Part shown: in pieces, positions 1 to 6,710 of the stretch
Numbering within the stretch: position 1 is the first letter of the stretch
Layout: each line of letters opens with the position of its first letter
Assembly: GCA_030038335.1 (NCBI GenBank)
Contig: JASHPC010000238.1
Location: 1 to 10,176, forward strand
Direction: 5' to 3'
Length of the DNA stretch: 10,176 bases
Source: Vulcanimicrobiota bacterium
GTDB taxonomy: Bacteria; Vulcanimicrobiota; Vulcanimicrobiia; Vulcanimicrobiales; Vulcanimicrobiaceae
Notes under the pieces: model-generated
What the model was told of the DNA's origin: nothing
Databases searched by the model: none
The model's input: only the letters and a program-made list of their open reading frames with translations
Made by a program: the position numbers and the translations under genes

Positions 1-1070
1 GTCCGCACCGCATCGCTCGCGTCTCTTCCGAGTATACACTCCACGGAGTCGAAAACGCACGCGTAGATTTCGTCGCTCGACTTTCCCGCGAGTTGCGCGG
101 CTCGCGGACCGCCGGCCCATGCAACGAGCGTAGACGAGCGCATCGGAAGCGCGGTCCATATCGTCGAAAATGGCGCGTCCTCGTCGTGCATGAACGCGAT
201 GTCGCGAAGAGCACCCTCGCGCACGCGTTCCCAGATCGGCTCCTCGAAGACCATGACAGCCTTGTAGACGGGGCCCATGGCAAGCATCGTGAGAGCGTCC
301 TGATGCTCCTTCGGCAGCGCTGGCTCGAAGAGGACGCCTCCACTCTGCAGAACGCCGAGAGACGGCGTCACGATCGCGGCGCGCGCTGTTACTGCAAATC
401 GCTCGCCGTCGCGCGTGCCGCGCACTTCGACGCCGTTGCGTTTCCACGCGATCGCGTCGACGACGGTGCCGAAGAGCACCTGTGCGCCGCGCTGCTCCAC
501 TTGACGGAGCAGATGCTCGACGATGGGGCCGTAGCCTCCGACAGGGCGCGCCGAGGCGCCGTTGATTCCCGCGTCCCCCGCCCACTCTTCTGCTATGGCG
601 CGCACGCTTGCGACGCTAGGATCTGAAGCATCGAAACCTTCGACCATTGCGCGCATCCAACGCGCCGCGTCTTTCGAGTTTGCGTCTCTCGCAAATCCTT
701 TCAAGAAATCGTCGACGGAGACGTCGCGGTCGAGTTCATCGACGTGCCGCAAGAGTCTCTCGAGCTCTGAATCGCGGGGAGCCTCGCTCACGATGCGACC
801 TCGGTGGAACTCTACCCGCGAATCCACGGTGTCGCAGCGCGTCGCGCTAATCTCTTTCAGAAGCTCGAACGTCGGTGAGGGCGATCCGTGGATGAACTCC
901 GCGCCCAGTTCCAGGGCCACTGAAGAGCGTGGATCTGTGAGGCTATAGACTCTGCCTCCAGCGCGCGCGCTTGCCTCGAGCACGACGCATCCTGCGCCTT
1001 GCGCGGCAACCCGATCGCCGGCGATGAGCCCCGCGACGCCCGCCCCGACGACGACGACATCGGACTCCAC
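1..1070 (-). CDS. Flavin-containing amine oxidase family protein, 3' end outside window
   Basis: Probable FAD-dependent oxidase of the monoamine/polyamine oxidase and LSD1-like family; substrate unknown. The visible 356 codons start with a dinucleotide-binding strand and GAGVAG (residues 9-14), then the acidic residue E32 (VVLEAS), GGRV (38-41) and ELGAEFIHG (54-62), all typical FAD contacts. GGYG lies at 178-181, a TPSLGVL strand near 235-241, FEPALP near 248-253, and the family lysine is K270 in GPVYK. Family members are usually about 450 residues, so roughly 90-100 residues including the C-terminal FAD motif lie beyond base 1. No stop codon interrupts the frame. The start chosen is GTG at 1070, giving VESDVVVVGAG; it is the only sensible start near the fold's beginning, although the strong Shine-Dalgarno-like sequence is 27 bases upstream. 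It follows pilQ by 37 bases on the same strand, so it may be co-transcribed, but no pilus role is known for this family. Confidence 0.85.
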   Translation of the reverse strand, partial: MESDVVVVGAGVAGLIAGDRVAAQGAGCVVLEASARAGGRVYSLTDPRSSVALELGAEFIHGSPSPTFELLKEISATRCDTVDSRVEFHRGRIVSEAPRDSELERLLRHVDELDRDVSVDDFLKGFARDANSKDAARWMRAMVEGFDASDPSVASVRAIAEEWAGDAGINGASARPVGGYGPIVEHLLRQVEQRGAQVLFGTVVDAIAWKRNGVEVRGTRDGERFAVTARAAIVTPSLGVLQSGGVLFEPALPKEHQDALTMLAMGPVYKAVMVFEEPIWERVREGALRDIAFMHDEDAPFSTIWTALPMRSSTLVAWAGGPRAAQLAGKSSDEIYACVFDSVECILGRDASDAVR

Positions 1071-1097
1071 CCCGGCATCGTTGGCGGCCCGAAAGCT

Positions 1098-1105
1098 CCC
1101 TCCTT
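1098..1105 (-). promoter_or_regulatory. Orphan Shine-Dalgarno-like AAGGAGGG after pilQ
   Basis: Read on the minus strand, AAGGAGGG follows the pilQ stop by two bases. It is a near-perfect anti-16S match, yet no ATG, GTG or TTG in the oxidase frame lies 5-12 bases downstream; the first is GTG at 1070, 27 bases after the motif. It may act over a long spacer or by capturing ribosomes that terminate on pilQ. Confidence 0.5.
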
Positions 1106-1107
1106 GC

Positions 1108-2481
1108 TCAGTGGGTAGGCGGCACTTGCGGGTCGATAATGTGCGGCGTTATGAGAAAGACGATCTCGTCTCTTTCGCGCGACGCCTGTTTGTTTTCGAA
1201 GAACTTTCCAAGCACCGGAATGTCTGAAAGCCATGGTACGCGCGAGATCGTTTCGCTCGATGAGTCGCGAAGCAGTCCACCCAACACGATCGTTTCCCCA
1301 CTTTTGACGCGAAGTGTTGAATCGATTTTTCTGTTGGCAATGATCGGATACCCGGCTGACGTGAATCCCTGGACTTCGCTGTATTCGGGGTGCAACTCCG
1401 CGGTAACGCTTCCGTCCGGTCCAATGACGGGTGTCAGTCGCAGCTTCACGCCGACGTCGACAAACTGCACGTTCGAGCTTCCGAGAACCGACGTGCTATA
1501 GACCACCGGATATGTTTCGCCGATGAGCAAGTCGGCTTCTTTGCCGTTGAGCGTGACGAGGCGAGGGGTTGCAAGAATCTGCGCACGTCCTTTGGCAAGC
1601 ATCGCATTTAGACGGACGTTGATCGCAACGCTCGCTCCGGTAAATGCGTACGTCGCGCCTCCGCTCAGGGGCTCTCCCTGTAAGTCGAGACCGCCAAATT
1701 CCAGGCCAAAGTCCGACGAGTCATTCACGGGGGTAACGTCCGCTACGCGTACCTCGAAGAGCACTTGTGGTCCTGGTACGTCTAGGTTCGCAATTGCCTC
1801 ACGAGCGTGTTCGCGAACATCTGAGTTGCCGATGACAATGATCGCGTTTTCTTGCTCGTCCGCAACGAATTCGTCGTCCGGGAGAAGCGCTTTGAGCTCC
1901 TTGGCGACATCTGGCGCTCTAGAAAATCTCAACCGGAATGCAACGGTTTGCGTTTCCGCAGGTCGACCTGCACCAGCATCAACGTCGAGCGCCTCCACCA
2001 GAGAGCGCGCTCGTGCGACCGCGATCGCATCGCCCGTCACGACAAGTGAGTTCGTTCGCTTGTCGGCAAGGACGATCGCATCTGAAGGCAGAGCCGTAGC
2101 GAGCGATTTCTGTACGTCTTCCGCCGATGCGTATCTCAACCGAAATGCGGTCGCGGTCACGGGTGCGGCTCCTTGTTCGCGGTCGAGCGCCTCCGGCGTA
2201 CCAACGACAAGAGCGTCCGCTCGGCGCACTACGACCAACCCATGAGCGGCAGCGAGCAGCGTCAGCGCTTGGTGAAAACGGACGTTGCTAAGATGGAGCG
2301 TTATCCGCTCGCTGTGAACCGATCCGTCCGCCACGACGTTGACCCCCGACTGCTCCGCAAGCAGAGCTATAACGTCCGCGAGCGAGGCATCGCGTACATC
2401 GACAGAAATGACCGGATCTGTGGAGGGCGAAGCCGCCAGACAGATCAGCGCCACGAATAGAGCCGTGAGGCGTGCGTTCAA
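1108..2481 (-). CDS. pilQ: PilQ-type secretin, outer-membrane pilus channel
   Basis: Outer-membrane secretin through which the pilus exits. The 457-residue protein has an N-terminal signal peptide (hydrophobic to about residue 17), a small STN-like N0 domain (about 25-75), two tandem secretin N domains of similar sequence (about 108-167 and 177-236; both carry an AFRLR strand and an N-A/S-I/L-V-V type strand), then the C-terminal secretin beta domain (about 238-450) with TPRLVTLNG (305-313) and the signature VPWLSDIPVLGKFF (415-428). It is short for PilQ: no AMIN or peptidoglycan-binding region is seen before N0. The start is TTG at 2481, overlapping the stop of the PilP-like gene (TTGA), which implies translational coupling. 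A GspD-type secretin could look similar, but pilM-N-O-P and pilT upstream favour a pilus. Confidence 0.95.
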   Translation of the reverse strand: MNARLTALFVALICLAASPSTDPVISVDVRDASLADVIALLAEQSGVNVVADGSVHSERITLHLSNVRFHQALTLLAAAHGLVVVRRADALVVGTPEALDREQGAAPVTATAFRLRYASAEDVQKSLATALPSDAIVLADKRTNSLVVTGDAIAVARARSLVEALDVDAGAGRPAETQTVAFRLRFSRAPDVAKELKALLPDDEFVADEQENAIIVIGNSDVREHAREAIANLDVPGPQVLFEVRVADVTPVNDSSDFGLEFGGLDLQGEPLSGGATYAFTGASVAINVRLNAMLAKGRAQILATPRLVTLNGKEADLLIGETYPVVYSTSVLGSSNVQFVDVGVKLRLTPVIGPDGSVTAELHPEYSEVQGFTSAGYPIIANRKIDSTLRVKSGETIVLGGLLRDSSSETISRVPWLSDIPVLGKFFENKQASRERDEIVFLITPHIIDPQVPPTH

Positions 2482-2858
2482 GGCTGCTCACCGAGCGGAA
2501 TGCGCGTACCGTCGCTGAGGACAACGCCGTTGCGCCCTATAGAAACAACCGTCAACTGCGCAATCGTGTCGCCGACGCCGACAATTGCCGTTTTCCCTCC
2601 AAGGCGTACGAGCGCTCGCGCCTTCCCGTCGATAACAATCGCTTGGACAGCGGCGTCATGCGGCAAATCTACCGCCGTTGCAACAAACGGATCGCGCTTT
2701 GGTAGACTCGGCTGCTCTCGTACGAACGACGTAAAGCTGCCTCTATCGCCTTCCCGCGAGCGCACCACGTGCGCTCCTTCGTCTGCAGAAGTAACTCCAC
2801 AAAACGGTGCTAATGCGCAGGCGAGCATCATCATGAGAATGCCCGTGCGAGTACACAC
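2478..2858 (-). CDS. pilP: PilP/GspC-like periplasmic linker protein
   Basis: Probable periplasmic link between the PilN-PilO inner-membrane frame and the PilQ secretin. From GTG at 2858 the product has 126 residues: a basic start (MCTRTG), a hydrophobic segment (about 7-20), a plausible signal-peptidase I site after VTSA (residue 25), a linker, the RDPF motif (55-58) typical of PilP/GspC-like proteins, and a small beta domain (about 71-122) with VGVGDTIAQLTVVSI and GVVLSDGTRIPL, like the PilP/GspC homology region. There is no lipobox (APFC at the relevant place), whereas many PilP proteins are lipoproteins. The GTG start has AGAGG at seven bases' distance; an in-frame extension back to 2954 only re-reads the end of pilO. 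Position between pilO and pilQ and the RDPF motif are the main evidence; overall similarity is weak. Confidence 0.75.
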   Translation of the reverse strand: MCTRTGILMMMLACALAPFCGVTSADEGAHVVRSREGDRGSFTSFVREQPSLPKRDPFVATAVDLPHDAAVQAIVIDGKARALVRLGGKTAIVGVGDTIAQLTVVSIGRNGVVLSDGTRIPLGEQP

Positions 2859-2862
2859 CGTA

Positions 2863-3453
2863 CTACCTCTTTGGGTCGACGCGCGGTGTCTCACGAAAGC
2901 TTCCTTTCTCCCAACCGGGTGAGAGCGAATATAGATCAATATTAATGCGCGCACGTAATAGCGGTACCCGCTCCGCTCGATTGTCGGACACGTCGATGTT
3001 CATCGCATCGACACCAATGAGGCTTGAAGCGTCTGCCAGGCCGTCAAGTATACGAAGGATCTTCGTAAATGTGCCTTCCACGTCTACGGTGAATCGCTCA
3101 GAACGCAGTCCATTGCTCGTGCCTGGACCGGAAGACGATCCTGCTGGTGCAATCGCAACGACACGCACCCCGAGCGCGCGCCCGTTCCGCCCGAGTATTT
3201 CGAGCAACGGGCCTATCCCCGAATCCATTCCGGCGAGTTGACGAATCTCTCGTTCGAAACTGCGACGCTCCTCTCTAAGTCTAGGCTCCCTCGCCAGAAT
3301 CTCATCGCTTTCGTTCGCTCGCTCGTAGAGCGCCCTGGTCTGATTCCCTAAAGAAACCAGAACTCGTCGTTCCGGATAGACGAAGGCGATCCAGATTGCC
3401 GCGAGGCACGCGGCCGAAGTGCACCATAGTGCCCACACGAATCGCGGCTGCAT
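2863..3453 (-). CDS. pilO: PilO-like pilus alignment protein
   Basis: Inner-membrane protein expected to pair with PilN and bridge cytoplasmic PilM to periplasmic PilP. The 196 residues comprise a short cytoplasmic end (MQPRF), one membrane helix (about 6-25), a charged coiled-coil stretch (about 36-75, rich in E and R), and a ferredoxin-like periplasmic domain. That domain begins with GIGPLLEILGRNGRALGV (79-96) and continues with RFTVDVEGTFTKILRILDGL (120-139), both matching the PilO pattern, and ends in a beta strand near 165-176. The start is ATG at 3453, three bases after the pilN stop; the stop lies four bases before the pilP GTG. The glycine/serine-rich link at 105-115 is a plausible loop. 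Assignment rests on topology, pattern and order. Confidence 0.88.
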   Translation of the reverse strand: MQPRFVWALWCTSAACLAAIWIAFVYPERRVLVSLGNQTRALYERANESDEILAREPRLREERRSFEREIRQLAGMDSGIGPLLEILGRNGRALGVRVVAIAPAGSSSGPGTSNGLRSERFTVDVEGTFTKILRILDGLADASSLIGVDAMNIDVSDNRAERVPLLRARINIDLYSLSPGWEKGSFRETPRVDPKR

Positions 3454-3456
3454 GCG

Positions 3457-3984
3457 CTAACCGTCAACGCGTATTGTAAAATCTACGATCTTGCGCGATG
3501 CGTCGACTGGCGCATGCACGGACACCAGTGCTGCCGCTGAATCACTCGCTAACAGAGTGCCTAGCGCACCGAGGCTCGCGCTTCGTCCTTCGAGCGACAC
3601 ACCGGTCTCCTCGAGAACCATGCGCGTGAGCCAGATACTGTCGGGAAGAGCGTTCGTTACACGGGAGACCTTCGCGACCGTAAGATCCGCAGAACGCTTA
3701 ATCTGGCGGACCCGCCCATCGAGCTTACGCAGGTTTTCCAGGCTTCGTATTTCCGCTCGAACTCTGGCTGCCTCGATGTTGCCGCGCTCCACGCGAAGCT
3801 GCAGCTTCTGCAATGCAGATCGTTCGTCGCGGACTTGCACGTGTTCTGCATACCAAACGGCGCTGAGTGCACACGTTCCCGCCAAGAATACGCTTCCCAG
3901 CGTGCGAAGCTGCCTCGATCGCAGGGCGCCGGCAAGCACCCCAAACATTTCGGGAGGCCCGTCATGGAGGTAATCGATCCTCAT
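3457..3984 (-). CDS. pilN: PilN-like pilus alignment protein
   Basis: Bitopic inner-membrane protein expected to bind PilM through its cytoplasmic tail and PilO in the periplasm. The 175 residues include a cytoplasmic tail (1-26), one membrane helix (about 28-46), a coiled coil (about 50-98) and a periplasmic alpha/beta domain starting with LPDSIWLTRM (113-122), a common PilN pattern. The tail reads MRIDYLHDGP instead of the usual PilM-binding INLLP-type motif, which is unusual. The start is ATG at 3984, overlapping the pilM stop by four bases (ATGA); longer in-frame starts inside pilM are less likely. It precedes pilO by three bases. Confidence 0.88.
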   Translation of the reverse strand: MRIDYLHDGPPEMFGVLAGALRSRQLRTLGSVFLAGTCALSAVWYAEHVQVRDERSALQKLQLRVERGNIEAARVRAEIRSLENLRKLDGRVRQIKRSADLTVAKVSRVTNALPDSIWLTRMVLEETGVSLEGRSASLGALGTLLASDSAAALVSVHAPVDASRKIVDFTIRVDG

Positions 3985-4943
3985 CCTGCAGCGTACCACG
4001 TGGCTAGCGCTGCCGCGAGCGCCCACTCCGGCGCCGACACTTGAAGGACGTCCTCGGGTAACTTCGAGCGGCGGAGTACGTCTGGCACCGGTATCTCGAT
4101 CGTTACGTTAGCGCGGTTTGCAACTGCCTCTGCCAGGCCCGCAAGCCTCGCGCCGTTCCCGAGCATCGCGATGCGATCGCAGCGGCGTACTCCGTTTCTA
4201 GCCGCCTTGAGCAGCGCGCCCAGTGCTTCCGCGCAGCGATCCAGTGCAGTCCTATCGGCTCCCGACATGCCCAAGATACGCTTGCGCCGCTCGGCGCTCT
4301 GGATGTCGATCGCAAACTCCTGCGCTATGGATTCCGTTATCTGCCTGCCACCTACTGGACATATCCATGACAAAGGCAGGCCGCGTTCGAATGCGTGCAG
4401 ACGCGTCGTTTCATAGCCAACGTCGATCACGGCGTCGTAACGATCGCCGAAAATTCGCTGTAGTGCGCAGCCCTCGTGGTCGACTGCGAGCACTCGGAGC
4501 CCCGCCTTACGGAGAGTTCCGGTTCGCCACGCCAACGCGTTAGGATCGCCGGTCGCGAGAGCGTAAAGTTGAGAAGCTGTATCGATTGGGTGCAGACGAA
4601 CCATAAGCTTCCGTTGGGACAACCCGCTTGGGTCCGCCTCGAACATGGCCGCGCGCCTGCGTTCCGAAGCGGACATCTTTGGGAACTGGATCGGCCGTAC
4701 CGATGCGTGAGGCGGAGCGAGGGCCGCTATGCACTCGCGTGGCTTCATCCGAAGTTCCCGAAGCAAATCCTCGATGAGTAGCGCGATCATTTCATCCGGC
4801 TTTGCGCGTTTCGCGGCGGGGTCACTCAATTCGCGCGATGCAATGGCCCTAATGAAGAGAGCGCTACCTCGACCTCGTTCGGCCATCGCGATGCGTACGC
4901 CAGTCGAACCCAAATCAATACCCAACGTGTTCCTATGGCTCAT
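3981..4943 (-). CDS. pilM: PilM-like actin-fold pilus assembly ATPase
   Basis: Cytoplasmic actin-like protein that docks on the PilN tail and couples the motor to the envelope frame. The 320-residue product has the phosphate-1 loop GIDLGSTGVRIA (8-19), the phosphate-2 segment AVIDVGYETTRLHAF (171-185) and an adenosine-side loop MLGNGARLAGL (260-270), in the spacing of the PilM/FtsA fold. It is slightly shorter than the usual 350 or so residues. The start is ATG at 4943, overlapping the prepilin peptidase stop (ATGA) and placing GIDLGS eight residues in, as in homologues; the frame stays open to 5072 but that extension is arginine-rich and shadows the peptidase gene. The next gene, pilN, also overlaps by four bases. 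Confidence 0.93.
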   Translation of the reverse strand: MSHRNTLGIDLGSTGVRIAMAERGRGSALFIRAIASRELSDPAAKRAKPDEMIALLIEDLLRELRMKPRECIAALAPPHASVRPIQFPKMSASERRRAAMFEADPSGLSQRKLMVRLHPIDTASQLYALATGDPNALAWRTGTLRKAGLRVLAVDHEGCALQRIFGDRYDAVIDVGYETTRLHAFERGLPLSWICPVGGRQITESIAQEFAIDIQSAERRKRILGMSGADRTALDRCAEALGALLKAARNGVRRCDRIAMLGNGARLAGLAEAVANRANVTIEIPVPDVLRRSKLPEDVLQVSAPEWALAAALATWYAAG

Positions 4944-5548
4944 CGCCAAACCGTCCATCCGGCGATGCTCAGGACACCCATAGCGAGGAACGGTCCAAAC
5001 GGAATTGTATCGCGCAGCGCACTGCGTCTGGATAGCACGAGCCACACTCCGAATGCTCCGGCAAGAATGCACGCTATAGCGAGGGTACGCAGAACGTCGG
5101 TTGGCCCTTCAAAGGCTCCCAATAGCGTTGCGAGCTTCACGTCGCCGAATCCGAGGCCTTTTGCGTCGCTCGCAACGTGAAGGGCCAGAGGTAGAGACGC
5201 TCCCGCAATGCTTCCGAAGATCATGTGTTGCCATCGGCCTTCGCCATAGCCGATGGCGAGCGCGACGATAGCACCGAAGACAACGACCGAATCGAAGATG
5301 TAACCTGTTTGCGCATCCGTTGCGGCTGAGAGATTCGCTATAGCCACGGCCGGAATTAGAAGCGCCATCGACTCTGGAAAGCGACTGCGCGATCCGGCGA
5401 TCGCAAGCACAAGCGTCGCCGTGCCTGCCAACGCGACGTCCGCACGCAACCGCACTCTGCATCCATTGCGCTCAGCAGCGTGACGCGCAAGCAGCGTCCC
5501 GGTCGAAAACACTAACATTGCCTCCAACACAAAGAACGTTACGCTCAT
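4940..5548 (-). CDS. pilD: Short prepilin peptidase (A24 family), catalytic domain only
   Basis: Inner-membrane aspartyl protease that removes the prepilin leader. The 202 residues form several membrane helices. The first catalytic aspartate is D78 in DAQTGYIFD and the second D136 in GFGDVKLATLLGAF; IPFGPFLAMG (182-191) is the usual C-terminal motif. The N-terminal methyltransferase domain with its CxxC pairs, present in classical PilD of about 290 residues, is absent: the start ATG at 5548 overlaps the TPR stop (ATGA), and the open frame upstream to 5752 is arginine-rich and not membrane-like, so it is a shadow of the TPR gene. In size it resembles TadV/CpaA or archaeal-type peptidases. Its likely substrate is the pilin encoded at 6711-7166. 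Confidence 0.92.
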   Translation of the reverse strand: MSVTFFVLEAMLVFSTGTLLARHAAERNGCRVRLRADVALAGTATLVLAIAGSRSRFPESMALLIPAVAIANLSAATDAQTGYIFDSVVVFGAIVALAIGYGEGRWQHMIFGSIAGASLPLALHVASDAKGLGFGDVKLATLLGAFEGPTDVLRTLAIACILAGAFGVWLVLSRRSALRDTIPFGPFLAMGVLSIAGWTVWR

Positions 5549-6084
5549 CGCCCGGTCAAGGCGCGTAGCGCTGGAACATATCCCGACTGTACACCGAGCG
5601 CAGCTCTCCACCAGCGAAGCGCCCTCGATCTCGCCCCGCTGCGCAGCGCCGCGTACCCTGCGAATACGAGAGCGCGCGCATCGTGGCGATCGCGCCCAAC
5701 TCGTTCGAAATCGGACTCGCCCCTTCTCACATCGCCTAAACGGTACTCGCAAAGCGCGCGATCCATGCGAACGTTGTCGTCCGATGGGTGTCGCTGCAGA
5801 TACGGCGACGCGACGCGAATGGCATCGCGCAACGCCGCCCCTTGGTGCGATGTCATAGAGACGAACGCGTAACGGTCCACTGCAGTGCCGTTACTCTCGT
5901 CAAGGGCGAGCGCGCGCGCATACATTACGAGCGAGCGCGCAGCGTTTCCCTGATAGAGCAAATCGTCACCGCGCACCACGAGCGCAAACGACAGCGGGCC
6001 ACGCACGAGCGCAAATGCGCTCGTAATCGCGAGCATCGCGAGCCCGCCTCGTCGCAATATCAGCCCGTACGGGAGCAGGGTCAT
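5545..6084 (-). CDS. Membrane-anchored TPR protein
   Basis: Not assigned to a named family. The 179 residues start with a basic and hydrophobic segment (about 8-36) that looks like a signal anchor, with no lipobox. Degenerate tetratricopeptide repeats follow: about 33-66 (GDDLLYQGNAARSLVMYARA), a weak one at 69-100, then 103-133 (RALCEYRLGDVRRGESDFERV) and 135-168 (FAGYAALRSGARSRALRWWRAAL). The TPR region probably faces the periplasm and serves as a protein-binding scaffold. Known pilus TPR proteins such as PilF/PilW are secretin pilotin lipoproteins; this one differs in its anchor, so an analogous role is only inferred. It overlaps both neighbours by four bases (ATGA each), so it is made together with the CcdA-like protein and the prepilin peptidase. 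Confidence 0.85.
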   Translation of the reverse strand: MTLLPYGLILRRGGLAMLAITSAFALVRGPLSFALVVRGDDLLYQGNAARSLVMYARALALDESNGTAVDRYAFVSMTSHQGAALRDAIRVASPYLQRHPSDDNVRMDRALCEYRLGDVRRGESDFERVGRDRHDARALVFAGYAALRSGARSRALRWWRAALGVQSGYVPALRALTGR

Positions 6085-6707
6085 GCGAGCAGCGCATAAT
6101 ATGCGCCCATGGAGATCAAGACGCTTCCCGCTATCGTGTCGAGCGATAACGCCGTCATTCCCGGAAGAAGTCTCGGCACTTTCATTTCCTTAGCGGTCAA
6201 CAACAACGGTGCAACGTGACCGATCGTGAAGCATACCGCCGCGACGCTCGCATCGACTCGGGTGGCACTCACTGCGGCCATGCTGGCAAGAAACGCGATG
6301 ACTGGCATACAGCACGGCGAGCCCACAAAACCTAACGCAGCTCCCGTCAGGAAGGAGGCTCCAGTCGAGACTGGCGCGACTGGTGCAAGTCGCTGCTGAC
6401 GGCACATGGAGTGCTGCGCTCCGAAAAGAGTCTTGGCGCCGAGCCACAATAACGTTGCTGAAATCGCCGCGTATGCCCACGACGAGATATGCACGACTAA
6501 CCGCCACAAGCTTATCGAGCTTACGATGGCAAGGCACGCGGCGCCCAGACCGCCGGCAAAAGCTAAAACTAGAACGATACGTTCGCGACCTGAGCTTCCG
6601 CGCACGATTCCGCAGAGCGCCGCCGCGCGCGCAGCCGCGCACGGACTGACGCTCGACGCCAAGCCCGCCAGTAGCGCGGCGCCTGCAACCGCGCTTTCCT
6701 TTCCCAC
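6081..6707 (-). CDS. CcdA/DsbD-like thiol-disulfide transmembrane protein
   Basis: Predicted to move reducing equivalents across the inner membrane, as CcdA does for cytochrome c maturation or periplasmic thiol proteins. The 208 residues form about six hydrophobic helices in two halves. Each half begins with a cysteine motif: SPCAAA (21-26) and SPCCMP (130-135), giving C23 and C132 at the positions of the two redox cysteines of CcdA. The first motif lacks the usual proline after the cysteine, and C133 is an extra cysteine. C32, C58, C102 and C159 are also present. The start is GTG at 6707, three bases after the pilin stop; the stop overlaps the TPR gene (ATGA). No thioredoxin-like partner or cytochrome gene is in the window. 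A non-redox membrane transporter of similar fold cannot be excluded. Confidence 0.8.
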   Translation of the reverse strand: MGKESAVAGAALLAGLASSVSPCAAARAAALCGIVRGSSGRERIVLVLAFAGGLGAACLAIVSSISLWRLVVHISSWAYAAISATLLWLGAKTLFGAQHSMCRQQRLAPVAPVSTGASFLTGAALGFVGSPCCMPVIAFLASMAAVSATRVDASVAAVCFTIGHVAPLLLTAKEMKVPRLLPGMTALSLDTIAGSVLISMGAYYALLA

Positions 6708-6710
6708 GCG

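Noticed and set aside
93..948. Plus-strand open frames at the left edge
   Set aside because: They oppose the flavin oxidase frame, which shows FAD motifs in order; the plus-strand products are arginine/serine-rich with no motif.
857..1234. Minus-strand open frame of 125 codons spanning the pilQ/oxidase junction
   Set aside because: It overlaps both conserved genes in another frame and has no recognisable pattern, although it passes the strong Shine-Dalgarno-like site.
1523..2245. Plus-strand open frame of 240 codons
   Set aside because: Serine/arginine/threonine-rich shadow of the pilQ gene, with no domain pattern; pilQ on the other strand is certain.
5549..5752. N-terminal extension of the prepilin peptidase that could be a methyltransferase domain
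   Set aside because: The extension is arginine-rich and soluble-looking, and its cysteines do not form the paired CxxC arrangement; it is the shadow of the TPR gene.
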